A stretch of 64,000 bases of DNA from Alphaproteobacteria bacterium (GCA_020632875.1 JACKET010000015.1:105884-169883), one strand, 5' to 3'; counted from the first letter of the stretch, positions 39,962 to 49,072 are shown. Notes: generated by a model from the sequence alone, not told the origin. Numbers and translations: made by a program.

Positions 39962-42523
39962 ATGCTGTGGATCACCAGCGCGCTCGCGGCCACCTGGGGC
40001 GTCCCGGGCGACTATGCGAGCCTCCAGGCCGCCTTCGACAGTCCCACCGTGGCGAGCGGCGACACCCTCACCCTCGCTCCCGGCACGTTCGACGGGGCCG
40101 TGCTGAGCAACGGCAAGAGCCTCTCCGTCGTGGGCGCGGGGCCCGCCACCGTGCTCAGGCGCACGGGCACGGGCGGCGTCGTGATCGAGGTCTCCTCGGC
40201 GAGCGACCTCGACCTCCGCCTGATCACGATCGACGGGCAGGACGCGAACGCCGGCCTGTTCGCGCAGTCGGGCGCCTCGGTCACCGTGAGCGAAGCGGTG
40301 TTCGTGAACGGCACCGACCGCTCCGAGCCCGCTCCCGTCGGGGGCGCCTGCCTGCTGGTCCAGAACGCCACGGCCACCGTCACGGCCTCGACCTTCTCCT
40401 CCTGTGACGCCACCAACGGTGCGGGTGGGGCGCTGAGGTCCCGAAGCGGCGGAACGCTCACCGTGATCGGCTCCACCATCGAGGCGAACACCTCGCTCGG
40501 GGCCGGTGGGGCCCTGAAGGTCGACAACGGCGGCTTCGTGGCGCTCGTCGACACCCTGGTCACGGGGAACACGAGCGGCAGCAACGGGGGCGGCGCGAGC
40601 ATCGACGGCGAGCTCTCCGTCACGGGCGGCGCGTTCGTCGACAACGACGCGCCCCTCGCGGGCGGGGCCATCCACTCCACCGCCGCCACGGCCATCGTGA
40701 TCGTCGACGGCACCGTCTTCTCGGGCAACCAGGCCGGAACCGCCGGCGGGGCGGTCGCCGGCGCGGGCAACACCACGCTCGAGCGCGCCCGCCTCGAGGG
40801 CAACGCCGCCAACACCGGCGGAGCGCTCGCGCCGACGGGGCCGCTCTCCGTCCGCAACGTCTACGCGTGCGGGAACACGGCCATCGCCGACGGGCACGTC
40901 ATCGACTCCGCGCCCGGCGTGCTCGACGTGGCGAACCTCCTCTCCGTGGGGAACGGCGACGGCGCGGGGCTCGTGAATGCCCTCGACGGGAACGTCCGCC
41001 ACAGCACCTTCGCCTACGACCAGGGCACCACGCTCGCCCGCGTCGAAGGCGGGCTGTTCGCCGACAACGTCATCGCCTCGGTGCTCGCCCCCACCCCCAC
41101 GGCCCTGAACGTGCTCGGCACCACGCCCTCGGTCTACAACAACCTCGTCTGGGGCGGCACGATCGCGGCCAGCATCGACACGCAGTCCCTGGCCGACGAC
41201 CCGGGCATGGTGCTCGCCGGGTCCTCCTGCACCGACCTGTTCTCGGCCTACGCGTCCAACGTCACCGACCGCAGCGCGCTGATGCTCTCCGACCCCGACG
41301 GAACGCCCGCCGACCTCGGTCACCTCGGCGGTCCCGACGTCGACGGGGCGTGGTGGGGCGCCGACAACGACGGAGACGGCTCGCTCGTCCCGTCCGACTG
41401 CGACGACGACGACCCGTCCCGCAACCCCAGCGCGCAAGAGGTCTGCGACGGCCTCGACAACGACTGCGACGGCTTCGTCGACGACGCCGACGGCGACCTG
41501 ATCGCGTCGCTCTACTACTACGACGGCGACGGGGACGGCTGGGCGCCCGCCACCTCCGGGGGCACGCCGTTCTGCAACCCGCCCGCCGCCTACGTCGCGC
41601 GGATCGGCGACTGCAACGACAGCGAGCCCACCATCAACGAGGGGGCCATCGAGGCCTGTCCGGACGGGCTCGACAACGACTGCGACCTGCTCGTCGACAG
41701 CGCCGACCCCGACTACACCGACCAGGCGATCACGCTCTACCTCGATGCCGACCAGGACGGCGTCGGCACGAGCGCGTCGTCGGTCGACGCCTGCTCCGAC
41801 GCCCAGCCCGTCGGCTACGTGCCGGCCAGCTACGGGAACGACTGCGACGACACGAACCCCGTCGTCAGCCCCATCGAGCCCGAGATCTGCGACGCCTTCG
41901 ACAACAACTGCAACGGGCAGGTCAACGAGGGCTTCCTCACGTCGCCGTACTACCCCGACGCCGACATGGACGGGTACGGCTCCCTCGTCGGGGTCGTCCT
42001 GTCGTGCGCCCCGCAGCCGGGCATGGTGAACAACGACGACGACTGCGACGACACCGATCCCGACGTGAACCCCGGCCAGACCGAGGTGTGCGACGGCGTC
42101 GACCAGAACTGCACCGGCGTGGCCGACGAGGGGCTGCCCACGACCACGTGGTACGTCGACAGCGACGGCGACGGTTACGGCGACGCGACCGATCCGGGCA
42201 CGGCGGACTGCCTCACCCTCACGGGCCACGTGACCAACGCGGGCGACTGCGACGACGCGTCGGCGTCCGTCAATCCGGGCCAGGCCGAGGTGCCCGACGA
42301 TGGCATCGACAACGACTGCGACGGGACGGACTTCGAGTCGCCGGTGCTCGACAGCGATGGCGACGGCATCCCCGACGACATCGACCCCGATCCGTTCTCG
42401 GCCGGCGACCTGACGGGCGACGCGCCCGACCCGACGTTCGGGTGTGGCTGCCAGTCCGGTGGGTCGGCAGCGTGGCTCGCGCCCTTCGCGCTCGTGCTGG
42501 TGCGGCGCCGTCAGGCGCGCTGA
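39962..42523 (+). CDS. Surface beta-helix protein with MopE repeats and MYXO-CTERM-like tail
   Basis: 853 residues. Signal peptide MLWITSALAATWG, then a right-handed beta-helix with pectate-lyase-like turns from about 15 to 460 (YASLQAAFDSPTVASGDTLT, SLSVVGAGPATVL and many Asn/Ala-rich turns). Residues 475-810 carry five MopE-type acidic repeats such as SDCDDDDPSRNPSAQEVCDG, LDNDCDGFVDDADG, which bind calcium or are Cys-paired. The C-terminus is GCGCQSGGSAAWLAPFALVL, VRRRQAR, a Cys-Gly-Cys, hydrophobic segment and Arg tail of the MYXO-CTERM sorting type. It would be anchored at the cell surface. Confidence 0.92.
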   Translation: MLWITSALAATWGVPGDYASLQAAFDSPTVASGDTLTLAPGTFDGAVLSNGKSLSVVGAGPATVLRRTGTGGVVIEVSSASDLDLRLITIDGQDANAGLFAQSGASVTVSEAVFVNGTDRSEPAPVGGACLLVQNATATVTASTFSSCDATNGAGGALRSRSGGTLTVIGSTIEANTSLGAGGALKVDNGGFVALVDTLVTGNTSGSNGGGASIDGELSVTGGAFVDNDAPLAGGAIHSTAATAIVIVDGTVFSGNQAGTAGGAVAGAGNTTLERARLEGNAANTGGALAPTGPLSVRNVYACGNTAIADGHVIDSAPGVLDVANLLSVGNGDGAGLVNALDGNVRHSTFAYDQGTTLARVEGGLFADNVIASVLAPTPTALNVLGTTPSVYNNLVWGGTIAASIDTQSLADDPGMVLAGSSCTDLFSAYASNVTDRSALMLSDPDGTPADLGHLGGPDVDGAWWGADNDGDGSLVPSDCDDDDPSRNPSAQEVCDGLDNDCDGFVDDADGDLIASLYYYDGDGDGWAPATSGGTPFCNPPAAYVARIGDCNDSEPTINEGAIEACPDGLDNDCDLLVDSADPDYTDQAITLYLDADQDGVGTSASSVDACSDAQPVGYVPASYGNDCDDTNPVVSPIEPEICDAFDNNCNGQVNEGFLTSPYYPDADMDGYGSLVGVVLSCAPQPGMVNNDDDCDDTDPDVNPGQTEVCDGVDQNCTGVADEGLPTTTWYVDSDGDGYGDATDPGTADCLTLTGHVTNAGDCDDASASVNPGQAEVPDDGIDNDCDGTDFESPVLDSDGDGIPDDIDPDPFSAGDLTGDAPDPTFGCGCQSGGSAAWLAPFALVLVRRRQAR

Positions 42524-44418
42524 TCGACCTCGAGCCACGTGAGCACCGCGCGGCTCGCGAGCGGATCGGTCGTCGCCAGCGTGCCGCGTACGATGCGACC
42601 GTCACGGACCTCCGGCGCCGCCGCCTCTTCGAGCGCCCGGGCGCGCTCGGCGGACCAGCGCTCGACCCGCCACCACCCCTCGGACCGCGGGTGGACGTGC
42701 GCGGCGAGCGCGAGCCCCACGCGCCCCAGCGTGTGGCGGGCGTTGGTCTCGAGCCACGGATGCAGGCGGAGGCCGTCCGGGGTGCGGACGATGGCGGCGT
42801 CGAGGGAGAACGGGCCGCGGAACCCGAGGCCGTGTGCCCAGGCGCCCGCGCGACGGCCGGCCTCTTCGAGGGGCGCCTGCATGCCCCGCACCGCGTCGCC
42901 GTCGCCGTGCGCGGCACGCCGGACCTCGGGCGGCAGGCCCTGGGCCCAGCGCCCGAGCCAGGTGCCCGTGTAGACGCCGCGGTGCGTGGCGAAGCGCGTG
43001 ATGCCGTCGATCCGCACGGTGTCGCCGACGGTCACGTGCACCGAGAGGTCGGCGACCAGGTCGTACAGCGGCTGGCAGACGACCTGGCCGTGTGCGCGGA
43101 GGTGGCGCTCGACCCAGGCCCGCTGGGTGTCGCCGAGGGGCCCCTCGCCACGCAGCGCGCGCGTGCCGGACGTGGAGAACGGCGCCTTCAGCACCCACGC
43201 GCCGGGTCCGGGGTCGCCCACCGCCGCCCACACCTCGCCACGCTGCGGGGCTGGAAGCACCGCCGGGTGCTCGGGGAGCGCGCAGGCGCGGCGCACCGCC
43301 TCGACCTTCGACGAGAGGGCCCGCCATGCCGGGCTCCACGCGGGCCCCCCGGCCTGCAGAGGCTGCGGACACGGGCCCCACGGGATCACCTCGCCCGGCG
43401 GCACCGGCTCGACGGCCTCGACCGACGGGGCGAAGCGGGGGATCTGGAACCCCGCCGCCGCGAGCCGCGCGAGGAAGGCCGTGCGCGGCTCGGGGGCGAG
43501 CACGACGTCTTCGGCGTGGACGAGGAACATCGGCAGCGCCGCGAGATCCGCCGTGACCGCGAGGGCGCGCGTGGAGCGCGATCCGTCGGCCAGCACGTCC
43601 TCGATGCCGGCGTCGAGCCACACCGCGCGCCCGGGGCGCCCCCGCGAGCCGCCGATCACCCGCAGCGCGTCGATCTCGTCATCGCGGAACCCCGCAGCGC
43701 GGCGTCCGGAATGGTCGAAGATCGGTCCTCGGCCGCGCGCCGGCGTCAGTGGCGCGGGCAGCTCGCGCGCCCAGTCGGAGATGCGATCCTTCCCGCTCCA
43801 CCGGGTGAACCACACCAAGCCGTGAGCCACGTGACGGATCTCGTCTTCGTAGACGGACTGCAACACATCCGCGCTCGCCGGGTCGCCCGCCTCGGCGAAC
43901 CGCGCCTTCCAGTGCTGGCAGAAGTCGAGGTTCGCCTGTTCGAAGCACAACGAGAGCCCCGCCACGAACGCCTTCGGGCTGTCGACCGGAGCGAGCGTGT
44001 CCCAGAAGAAGCGCGACACGGGATGGTCGCCTAGCGCCCCGCCCATCGCCTCCAGACGATCGAGGTACATCCTGCAGTGTCGCTGTTCGTCGCGAAGCGT
44101 GGCGACCAGCCCGCGCCGAAAGCCACCCGGCGCATCGGGCCAGCGGAGCAGGGCCAGCGCCAGGAGCTCGATGGCCTGCAGCTCGTGGTTCGCGAGCTCG
44201 TGCAGGACGCGCGCGCGCCCGGCATCGGTGTCGAGTCGGGCCGTCGCGATCGGCTCGATCCGCCGACGCCCCCCGATGAGGGCCAGCTCCGGCGGGCGCC
44301 CCGGGAGGTCGGGCACGGATCCGCCTCGCCCGCCGGGCCGCGAATCGGGCCAGGGCTCCAGCTTGTCGGCGAGCGTCGTGCCGGTCAGCACGCGCTCGGC
44401 AGCGGCGTCGAGACTCAC
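42511..44418 (-). CDS. DUF455 ferritin-like domain fused to an ATP-grasp-like domain
   Basis: 635 residues. Residues 60-215 are ferritin-like/DUF455: LHELANHELQAIELLALALL, RDEQRHCRMYLDRL (Glu111, His114), LSLCFEQANLDFCQHW and YEDEIRHVAHGLVWF (Glu193, His196) give a diiron site. From about 250 to the end the pattern is ATP-grasp-like: GAWVLKAPFSTSGTRALRG, GQVVCQPLYDLVADLSVHV, THRGVYTGTWLG, RGPFSLDAAIVRTPDGLRLH, PWLETNARHTLGRVGLAL with the Glu-x-Asn. The start is GTG 44418 with GGGAGGGG in front. It overlaps the end of the beta-helix gene by 13 bases, tail to tail. Confidence 0.82.
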   Translation of the reverse strand: MSLDAAAERVLTGTTLADKLEPWPDSRPGGRGGSVPDLPGRPPELALIGGRRRIEPIATARLDTDAGRARVLHELANHELQAIELLALALLRWPDAPGGFRRGLVATLRDEQRHCRMYLDRLEAMGGALGDHPVSRFFWDTLAPVDSPKAFVAGLSLCFEQANLDFCQHWKARFAEAGDPASADVLQSVYEDEIRHVAHGLVWFTRWSGKDRISDWARELPAPLTPARGRGPIFDHSGRRAAGFRDDEIDALRVIGGSRGRPGRAVWLDAGIEDVLADGSRSTRALAVTADLAALPMFLVHAEDVVLAPEPRTAFLARLAAAGFQIPRFAPSVEAVEPVPPGEVIPWGPCPQPLQAGGPAWSPAWRALSSKVEAVRRACALPEHPAVLPAPQRGEVWAAVGDPGPGAWVLKAPFSTSGTRALRGEGPLGDTQRAWVERHLRAHGQVVCQPLYDLVADLSVHVTVGDTVRIDGITRFATHRGVYTGTWLGRWAQGLPPEVRRAAHGDGDAVRGMQAPLEEAGRRAGAWAHGLGFRGPFSLDAAIVRTPDGLRLHPWLETNARHTLGRVGLALAAHVHPRSEGWWRVERWSAERARALEEAAAPEVRDGRIVRGTLATTDPLASRAVLTWLEVDQRA

Positions 44419-44478
44419 GCCCCTCCCCTATCTGGCACGGCCTTCGCAAACCTCCCGGGCGAACCGCCTGGAGGTCCG

Positions 44479-44877
44479 ATGCTCCGCCTGCTCCCCCTGC
44501 TCTTCGCCGCCTGCGCCCACCAGCCGCTCGGCGTGCACCGCAGCCGGGCGCCCATCGCGCCCACCGAGGCCATCCAGCTCGCGTGGGGCGTGCTGGCGGC
44601 CGAGGGCGGCGGCTCCGTCGAGGTGTGTGCCGTCCAGCCCGCGGTCGGTGGGTACCTCGTGGACTTCACGGGCTACTGGGTTCGGGAGGGCGTCACGTAC
44701 CGCACCATGCGCGTCGGCATCCCCGACGGGACGGAGCCCGATCGGACCGCGCCGTTCGCGCTGATCGCGCACGGTGACGCGTGGTACCCCGACGCACCGG
44801 ACGCGCCCGGCTTCGCGGCGGACCTCGAGCTCCTCGGCGACCGCGCGGCCTTCGAGGCCGGTCGGTGCGGAGGTTAG
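44479..44877 (+). CDS. Small lipoprotein, 132 aa
   Basis: Lipobox PLLFAAC (Cys12) after MLRLL. The rest reads AWGVLAAEGGGSVEVCAVQP, VGGYLVDFTGYWVREGVTYR, TMRVGIPDGTEPDRTAPFAL, a small beta-rich domain I do not recognise. ATG 44479 has GGAGG 4 bases upstream. Its stop overlaps that of the metalloprotease gene (TTAG shared) tail to tail. Confidence 0.72.
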   Translation: MLRLLPLLFAACAHQPLGVHRSRAPIAPTEAIQLAWGVLAAEGGGSVEVCAVQPAVGGYLVDFTGYWVREGVTYRTMRVGIPDGTEPDRTAPFALIAHGDAWYPDAPDAPGFAADLELLGDRAAFEAGRCGG

Positions 44878-45803
44878 GCGCGTTCCGTGGAGTCGTGGAG
44901 TAGGACGCGACCCGGCTCCGCCGCCGCTTCGTAGGTGCCGAGCGTGCGCCCGCCCCGACGGAACCGCCACAGGTGCGTGACGTACGTGGACTGCGCCCAC
45001 GCGCCGCCTGGCGGCACCACGCCATACGGGCGCTCGTCGCCCTGGTAGTCGATCCACGCCACGTCGACGGGCTCTTCGCCCGGGTTCACCGCGACGATCG
45101 AGGTCGCCGCGCCCGTGCGCGAGCGCCGGCTGCGGGTGGGCGACAGCACGTGCCAGGCGAACCGCGCCGGGGCGCGCCGGCCCGCGTAGATCGCGTCGAG
45201 GAGCGCGAACGACGCGGGGTCGTAGGCACGCAGCCACGCGGCGCCGGCCTCGGCCGTCACGCCCCTCGGGAAGTCCCCGCGGCTGCCGACGTACCACATC
45301 GAAAGCTCGGCCCAGAACTCGCTGGCGTTGGTCGCGGCGTACGCCTGGGGCCACAGGCCCTCGGCCAGGGCGGCTTCGTAGCGCGACCGGATGGCGTCGC
45401 GCAGCGCGGCGTCGAGGCCGTAGTCCTGCACGGTGTGGGCGAGCTCGTGGCTGCACACGTCGCGGTGGTCGGCGTGACGCGCGGTCGGCAGGCCGAGGAG
45501 CGACTCCTCGGCGGTGCACGCGAACAGCCCGCCGTATCCGCGCCCGCGCTGGTCCATGGTGAGCGCGCCGTCGAAGGGCTTTCCGCGCATGTGGCGGTAC
45601 ATCGGGAGGTCGGTGACGGCCTGGTCCGCGCCGATCACGTGGAGCTCCGCGCCCGCGGCCTCGAGGTTCGCCGCCACGGCGGGACAGCCGCCGAGGAGCC
45701 GCCGGATCCGCGCGTCTGCGACGTCGAGGGCCGCATCCGACACGACGCGGTGCGCTCGCACGCGGATGCCGAGCACGCGCCGTTCCTTGCCGTAGAACGC
45801 CAT
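44874..45803 (-). CDS. HExxH metalloprotease with C-terminal VHL-like beta domain
   Basis: 309 residues. Zinc protease motif VCSHELAHTVQDYG with His119, Glu120, His123, and a third ligand Glu in NASEFWAELSMWY (Glu162 or Glu166). Residues 233-295 read TSIVAVNPGEEPVDVAWIDY, QGDERPYGVVPPGGAWAQST, YVTHLWRFRRGGRTLGTY, close to the pVHL beta domain (the 'W.DY.G......L.PG......TYVTH.W' pattern). The domain may bind a hydroxylated or otherwise modified substrate. The ATG at 45803 is the start; no signal is seen, so it is cytoplasmic or exported by another route. Confidence 0.8.
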   Translation of the reverse strand: MAFYGKERRVLGIRVRAHRVVSDAALDVADARIRRLLGGCPAVAANLEAAGAELHVIGADQAVTDLPMYRHMRGKPFDGALTMDQRGRGYGGLFACTAEESLLGLPTARHADHRDVCSHELAHTVQDYGLDAALRDAIRSRYEAALAEGLWPQAYAATNASEFWAELSMWYVGSRGDFPRGVTAEAGAAWLRAYDPASFALLDAIYAGRRAPARFAWHVLSPTRSRRSRTGAATSIVAVNPGEEPVDVAWIDYQGDERPYGVVPPGGAWAQSTYVTHLWRFRRGGRTLGTYEAAAEPGRVLLHDSTERA

Positions 45804-45856
45804 GGAGTGTCGTATCCCCTGGCATGGAAGCGGCGTCACAGCGAACCCGGCAGAAC

Positions 45857-46153
45857 GGTGTCAGAGCGAACCCGAACATCACGATTATCGGCATTCTAGA
45901 GCTTGTATCAACGCTCGAACTTTCCGGCGGCACCTCAACGCGATGCCTTCGGGGCTCCAGGCCGACCGGGCTCCGATCGATCGAGCCCGGCGCGACTCGC
46001 GAATTCTCGGTGTTCCACAGACCCTTTTCCGACTTCGGCCCGCTCGGGTCGAGACTCCGACCCGCGATGGCCCGATGGATCATCCAGGAGTAGAACTGCA
46101 AATTATGCCCATGAAATCTTCAATCTCACGATGTTCGGGTTCGCTCTGACACC
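45857..46153. mobile_element. 297-bp inverted-repeat element (MITE-like)
   Basis: The first 24 bases (GGTGTCAGAGCGAACCCGAA plus CATC, 45857-45880) are exactly the reverse complement of the last 24 (46130-46153). The interior is richer in A+T than its neighbours (TCACGATTATCGGCATTCTA, AATTATGCCCATGAAATCTT) and has no long frame. The ends resemble those of the 11559 element (GGTGTCAGATCGAAACCGAA). I see no clear flanking target duplication. No transposase is nearby, so mobility in trans is inference. Confidence 0.7.
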
Positions 46154-46203
46154 AGAATGGGCCTGCGTGATCCACGCCATGTGACACCTCCGTCATTTTT
46201 GGA

Positions 46204-46209
46204 TAGCCA
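46204..46209 (+). promoter_or_regulatory. Likely -10 box of the acyl-CoA dehydrogenase gene
   Basis: TAGCCA ends 16 bases before the ATG at 46226; GGAGG lies 5 bases before the ATG. Confidence 0.45.
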
Positions 46210-46225
46210 GCGCGCGGAGGCACCC

Positions 46226-47389
46226 ATGGATCTCGGCAAGCTCGGTTTCCCCCTCGACGACGAACACCTCGCGGTCAGCGCCATGGCGCGGGAGTTCGCG
46301 CGCGACCGCCTCCGCCCGACCGCGCGGGAGCGCGACCTCACCGGCGAGTACCCGCTCGACCTCATCGGCGAGCTCGCCGGCATCGGGCTCCTCGCGATGA
46401 AGGTCGGCGAGGAGGACGGTGGCAGCGGCCTCGACAACGTCAGCTACGTCCTGGCCATGGAGGGCATCGCGGAGGGCTGCGCGTCGGTCGCGGTCGTCCT
46501 CGCCTCGTCGAACCTCGCGACGTTCATCCTCGGGCACCACGCCACCGAGGAACAGCGGAAGCGCTGGCTCGTGCCCTACGCGGCGGGCGACCTGGGCCCG
46601 GCGAGCTTCGCGCTGTCCGAGCCCCACTGCGGGTCCGACGCGGCTGCGCTGAAGACCACGGCGCGCCGCGACGGCGACGACTACGTGCTCGACGGCAGCA
46701 AGATGTGGATCACGAGCGGCGCCTATGCCGGGATCCACCTCGTCTTCGCGAAGACCGACCCAGACGCCGGGCCCCGCGGCATCACGTGCTTCCTCGTCGA
46801 GAAGGGCACTCCCGGCCTCGAGGTCGGCCGCGAGGAGCACAAGATGGGCCAGCGCGCATCGGGCACGGTCGCGCTGCACTTCGAGGGCTGCCGCATCCCC
46901 GCCCGCAACCGCATCGGCGAAGAGGGCCAGGGCTACGGCGTCGCGCTGTCGACCCTGGCTGCGGGGCGGGTCGGGATGTCCGGCCTGTGCCTCGGCGTCG
47001 CGGAGCACGCCTTCGAAGAGGGGCTGCGCTACGCCGCCGAGCGCACGGCGTTCGGGAAGCGCGTCGCCGACTTCCAGAACAGCCAGTTCGTCCTGGCCGA
47101 CACGCGCACCGATCTGGATGCGGCGTGGCTCCTCGCGCTCCGCGCGGCCCGGCTCCTCGACGCCGGCGACCGCGCCTCCTCCGCGTCCAGCATGGCGAAG
47201 GTGTTTGCATCCGAAGCGCTGGGGCGGACGGTCGACCGCATGCTCCAGCTGCACGGCGGGTACGGCTACAGCCAGGAGTACGCGATCGAGCGCCTGTATC
47301 GCGACGCCCGCATCACGCGGATCTACGAGGGCTCCTCCGAGATCCAGCGCATCGTGATCGCGCGCGAGATCCTCGCCTCACTCCAGTGA
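46226..47389 (+). CDS. Acyl-CoA dehydrogenase
   Basis: 387 residues. The ACAD pattern is complete: LGLLAMKVGEEDGGSG-like N-terminal helices (IGLLAMKVGEEDGGSGLDNV), FALSEPHCGSDAAALKT, YVLDGSKMWITSGAYAG with the FAD and substrate loop, ERTAFGKRVADFQNSQF, MLQLHGGYGYSQEYAIERLY, RDARITRIYEGSSEIQRIVI with the catalytic Glu position. It oxidises an acyl-CoA with FAD. It is of the short/medium-chain group in length. No other beta-oxidation gene is adjacent. The ATG at 46226 is preceded by GGAGG. Confidence 0.95.
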   Translation: MDLGKLGFPLDDEHLAVSAMAREFARDRLRPTARERDLTGEYPLDLIGELAGIGLLAMKVGEEDGGSGLDNVSYVLAMEGIAEGCASVAVVLASSNLATFILGHHATEEQRKRWLVPYAAGDLGPASFALSEPHCGSDAAALKTTARRDGDDYVLDGSKMWITSGAYAGIHLVFAKTDPDAGPRGITCFLVEKGTPGLEVGREEHKMGQRASGTVALHFEGCRIPARNRIGEEGQGYGVALSTLAAGRVGMSGLCLGVAEHAFEEGLRYAAERTAFGKRVADFQNSQFVLADTRTDLDAAWLLALRAARLLDAGDRASSASSMAKVFASEALGRTVDRMLQLHGGYGYSQEYAIERLYRDARITRIYEGSSEIQRIVIAREILASLQ

Positions 47390-47872
47390 CGCGCGCTCGG
47401 GCACGGCCTGGAACGCCAGCAGCCGGGCCTCCCGCCCGCGCGACATCTCCCGGAAGAGGTCGCGGTGCGCCTGCTCCTGCGCGGCCATCTCCACGAATCG
47501 CTCGGCCAGCGCGGCGTCTCCGAGGCTCCGCGCCAGGGACTCGAGCCGGTTGTACTCCGAGACCCCGTTGATCTCGAACATCCCCGCCCCCGTCGCCGAC
47601 GCCCAGTCGCCCCAGAACCGGCAGCCGAAGGCCACGCAGCTCCCGAACGCGAAGAACAGCCACTCGAGCAGCACCCACGGCCGGATCCCGCGGTCGTCCA
47701 TGATCGCCCGCAGCGCGTCGCGGTGGTGCAGCTCGTCGAGCCGCACCTGCTCGACGTAGGGGCGGTGCTCGGGGATGCCGATGTGGGCGGAGTGACCGCC
47801 GTACGCCGTCGCGGCCCCGAGCTCCGAGCTGTACGACAGCCGGAGCATGAAGTGCAGCCAGAACGCCGTCAC
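47378..47872 (-). CDS. Ferritin-like diiron protein
   Basis: 164 residues. Diiron ligands Glu17 (YSSELGAATAYGGHSAH), Glu47/His50 (RLDELHHRDAL), then a Gly/Trp-rich hydrophobic middle (WLFFAFGSCVAFGCRFWG) and FEINGVSEYNRLESLARSLG, MAAQEQAHRDLFREM (Glu-x2-His). This is a four-helix bundle, possibly a Coq7-like or ferritin-like hydroxylase. The start is GTG 47872 from a GTGA shared with the aminotransferase stop, so the two genes are coupled. Its tail overlaps the acyl-CoA dehydrogenase tail by 12 bases. Confidence 0.85.
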   Translation of the reverse strand: MTAFWLHFMLRLSYSSELGAATAYGGHSAHIGIPEHRPYVEQVRLDELHHRDALRAIMDDRGIRPWVLLEWLFFAFGSCVAFGCRFWGDWASATGAGMFEINGVSEYNRLESLARSLGDAALAERFVEMAAQEQAHRDLFREMSRGREARLLAFQAVPERASLE

Positions 47873-49041
47873 GGCGCCTTCAGCACGTTCGCGAGGCACA
47901 CGTAGTCGGCCGGCGTGTTGTAGATCTGCGCCGCCAGCCGCAGCGAGATCCGGCCCTCGCGGAACGCCGCAGCCGCCTCGATCGCGTGGTCGTAGAGCAA
48001 CGAGCGCCGCAGCGCGACCATGGCCTCCCGGGTGGTCCCGAAGCGCTCGGGCAGCCGCACGGACACCATGCACGTCGCCATCTCCGGCGGGTGGAGCATC
48101 CGCGCGCCCACGGCGTCGCACACGATCTGCGCGCCTTCGAGCGCGAGCGCCTGGTTGTACGCCAGCACCTCGTCGAGCCCGAGCTCGGCGAGCATCGCGA
48201 GGCCCTCGGGTGCCGCCAGGTGCGCCGAGGGGTCGCGGGTGCCGACGTAGTCGAACTCCGTCGTGAAGCCCTGGTCGAGGCCCCAGCTGATGACCACGGG
48301 ATGCAGCCCGTGCTGGCGGGCCGGCGGCGCCCACAGGAACGCCGAGGAGCGCGGCGCCAGCCCCCACTTGTGCAGGTTCGCGACGTACCAGTCGGCCCCG
48401 ATGGACGGCACGTCGAGCGGGATGCAGCCCGGCGCGTGGGCCCCGTCGACGAGCGCGAGCGTCCCGTTGGCGTGGCAGACCTCGACCAGCTCGCGCACCG
48501 GCCACTGCATGCCCGTGTCGGAGCAGATGTGGTCGATCACCGCGACCCGCGCGTTCGGCGGCAGGCCGGCCTCGAACGCGCGGACGAGCGCGTCCGGGCC
48601 GTCCACCACGACGGGCAGGTCGACCGTGACGAGCTCGATGCCCCGCTCGCGCGCGACGTACGCGGCCGTGTGGTTGATGGAGCCGTAGCCGAGCCCGGTG
48701 ACGACGAGCGCATCACCCGGCGCGAACGCGAACGACCGCAGCACCGCGTTGATGCCCGTGGTCGCGTTGTCGACGAACACGAGGTCGTCGCGCTCGGCAC
48801 CGACGAATGCCGCCACCTCGGCCGCCGCGCGGCGCATGCGCGGCACCTGGCCCGGCAGCCCGTCCATGCCGGCCTCCGCGAGCTCGCGGAGCACGTACCG
48901 GCTGGGCTGGCGCTCCATCGCATCGCGGATCTCCTGCTGGGCGTTCAACACGCGCCACGGCGTCACCCCGACGGTGCCGTGGTTGATGTAGACGACCTCG
49001 GGGTCGAGCGGGAACAGGTCCCGCATCCCGGCGCCGAACAT
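47869..49041 (-). CDS. Class V aminotransferase (isopenicillin-N-epimerase-like)
   Basis: 390 residues. FPLDPEVVYINHGTVGVTPW, FVDNATTGINAVLRSF, HICSDTGMQWPVRELVEVCH, LALVDGAHAPGCIPLDVP (PLP Asp199), WYVANLHKWGLAPRSSAFLW (PLP Lys225) and GTRDPSAHLAAPEGL are the isopenicillin-N-epimerase group. The group includes epimerases, lyases and desulphurases. ATG 49041 has GGAGG 4 bases upstream. It is divergent from the HExxH lipoprotein gene and coupled to the diiron gene, which suggests a shared substrate. Confidence 0.92.
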   Translation of the reverse strand: MFGAGMRDLFPLDPEVVYINHGTVGVTPWRVLNAQQEIRDAMERQPSRYVLRELAEAGMDGLPGQVPRMRRAAAEVAAFVGAERDDLVFVDNATTGINAVLRSFAFAPGDALVVTGLGYGSINHTAAYVARERGIELVTVDLPVVVDGPDALVRAFEAGLPPNARVAVIDHICSDTGMQWPVRELVEVCHANGTLALVDGAHAPGCIPLDVPSIGADWYVANLHKWGLAPRSSAFLWAPPARQHGLHPVVISWGLDQGFTTEFDYVGTRDPSAHLAAPEGLAMLAELGLDEVLAYNQALALEGAQIVCDAVGARMLHPPEMATCMVSVRLPERFGTTREAMVALRRSLLYDHAIEAAAAFREGRISLRLAAQIYNTPADYVCLANVLKAP

Positions 49042-49072
49042 GGGACCTCCGATCGCTGGCGTATGCTGCGCC

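Larger units (their letters stand above)
45804..46225. other. Gene-free stretch with an inverted-repeat element
   Basis: 422 bases between two divergent genes. It is mostly the element at 45857-46153. After it, TGACACCTCCGTCATTTTTG and the acyl-CoA dehydrogenase promoter (TAGCCA) follow. No small gene with a ribosome site was found. Confidence 0.8.
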
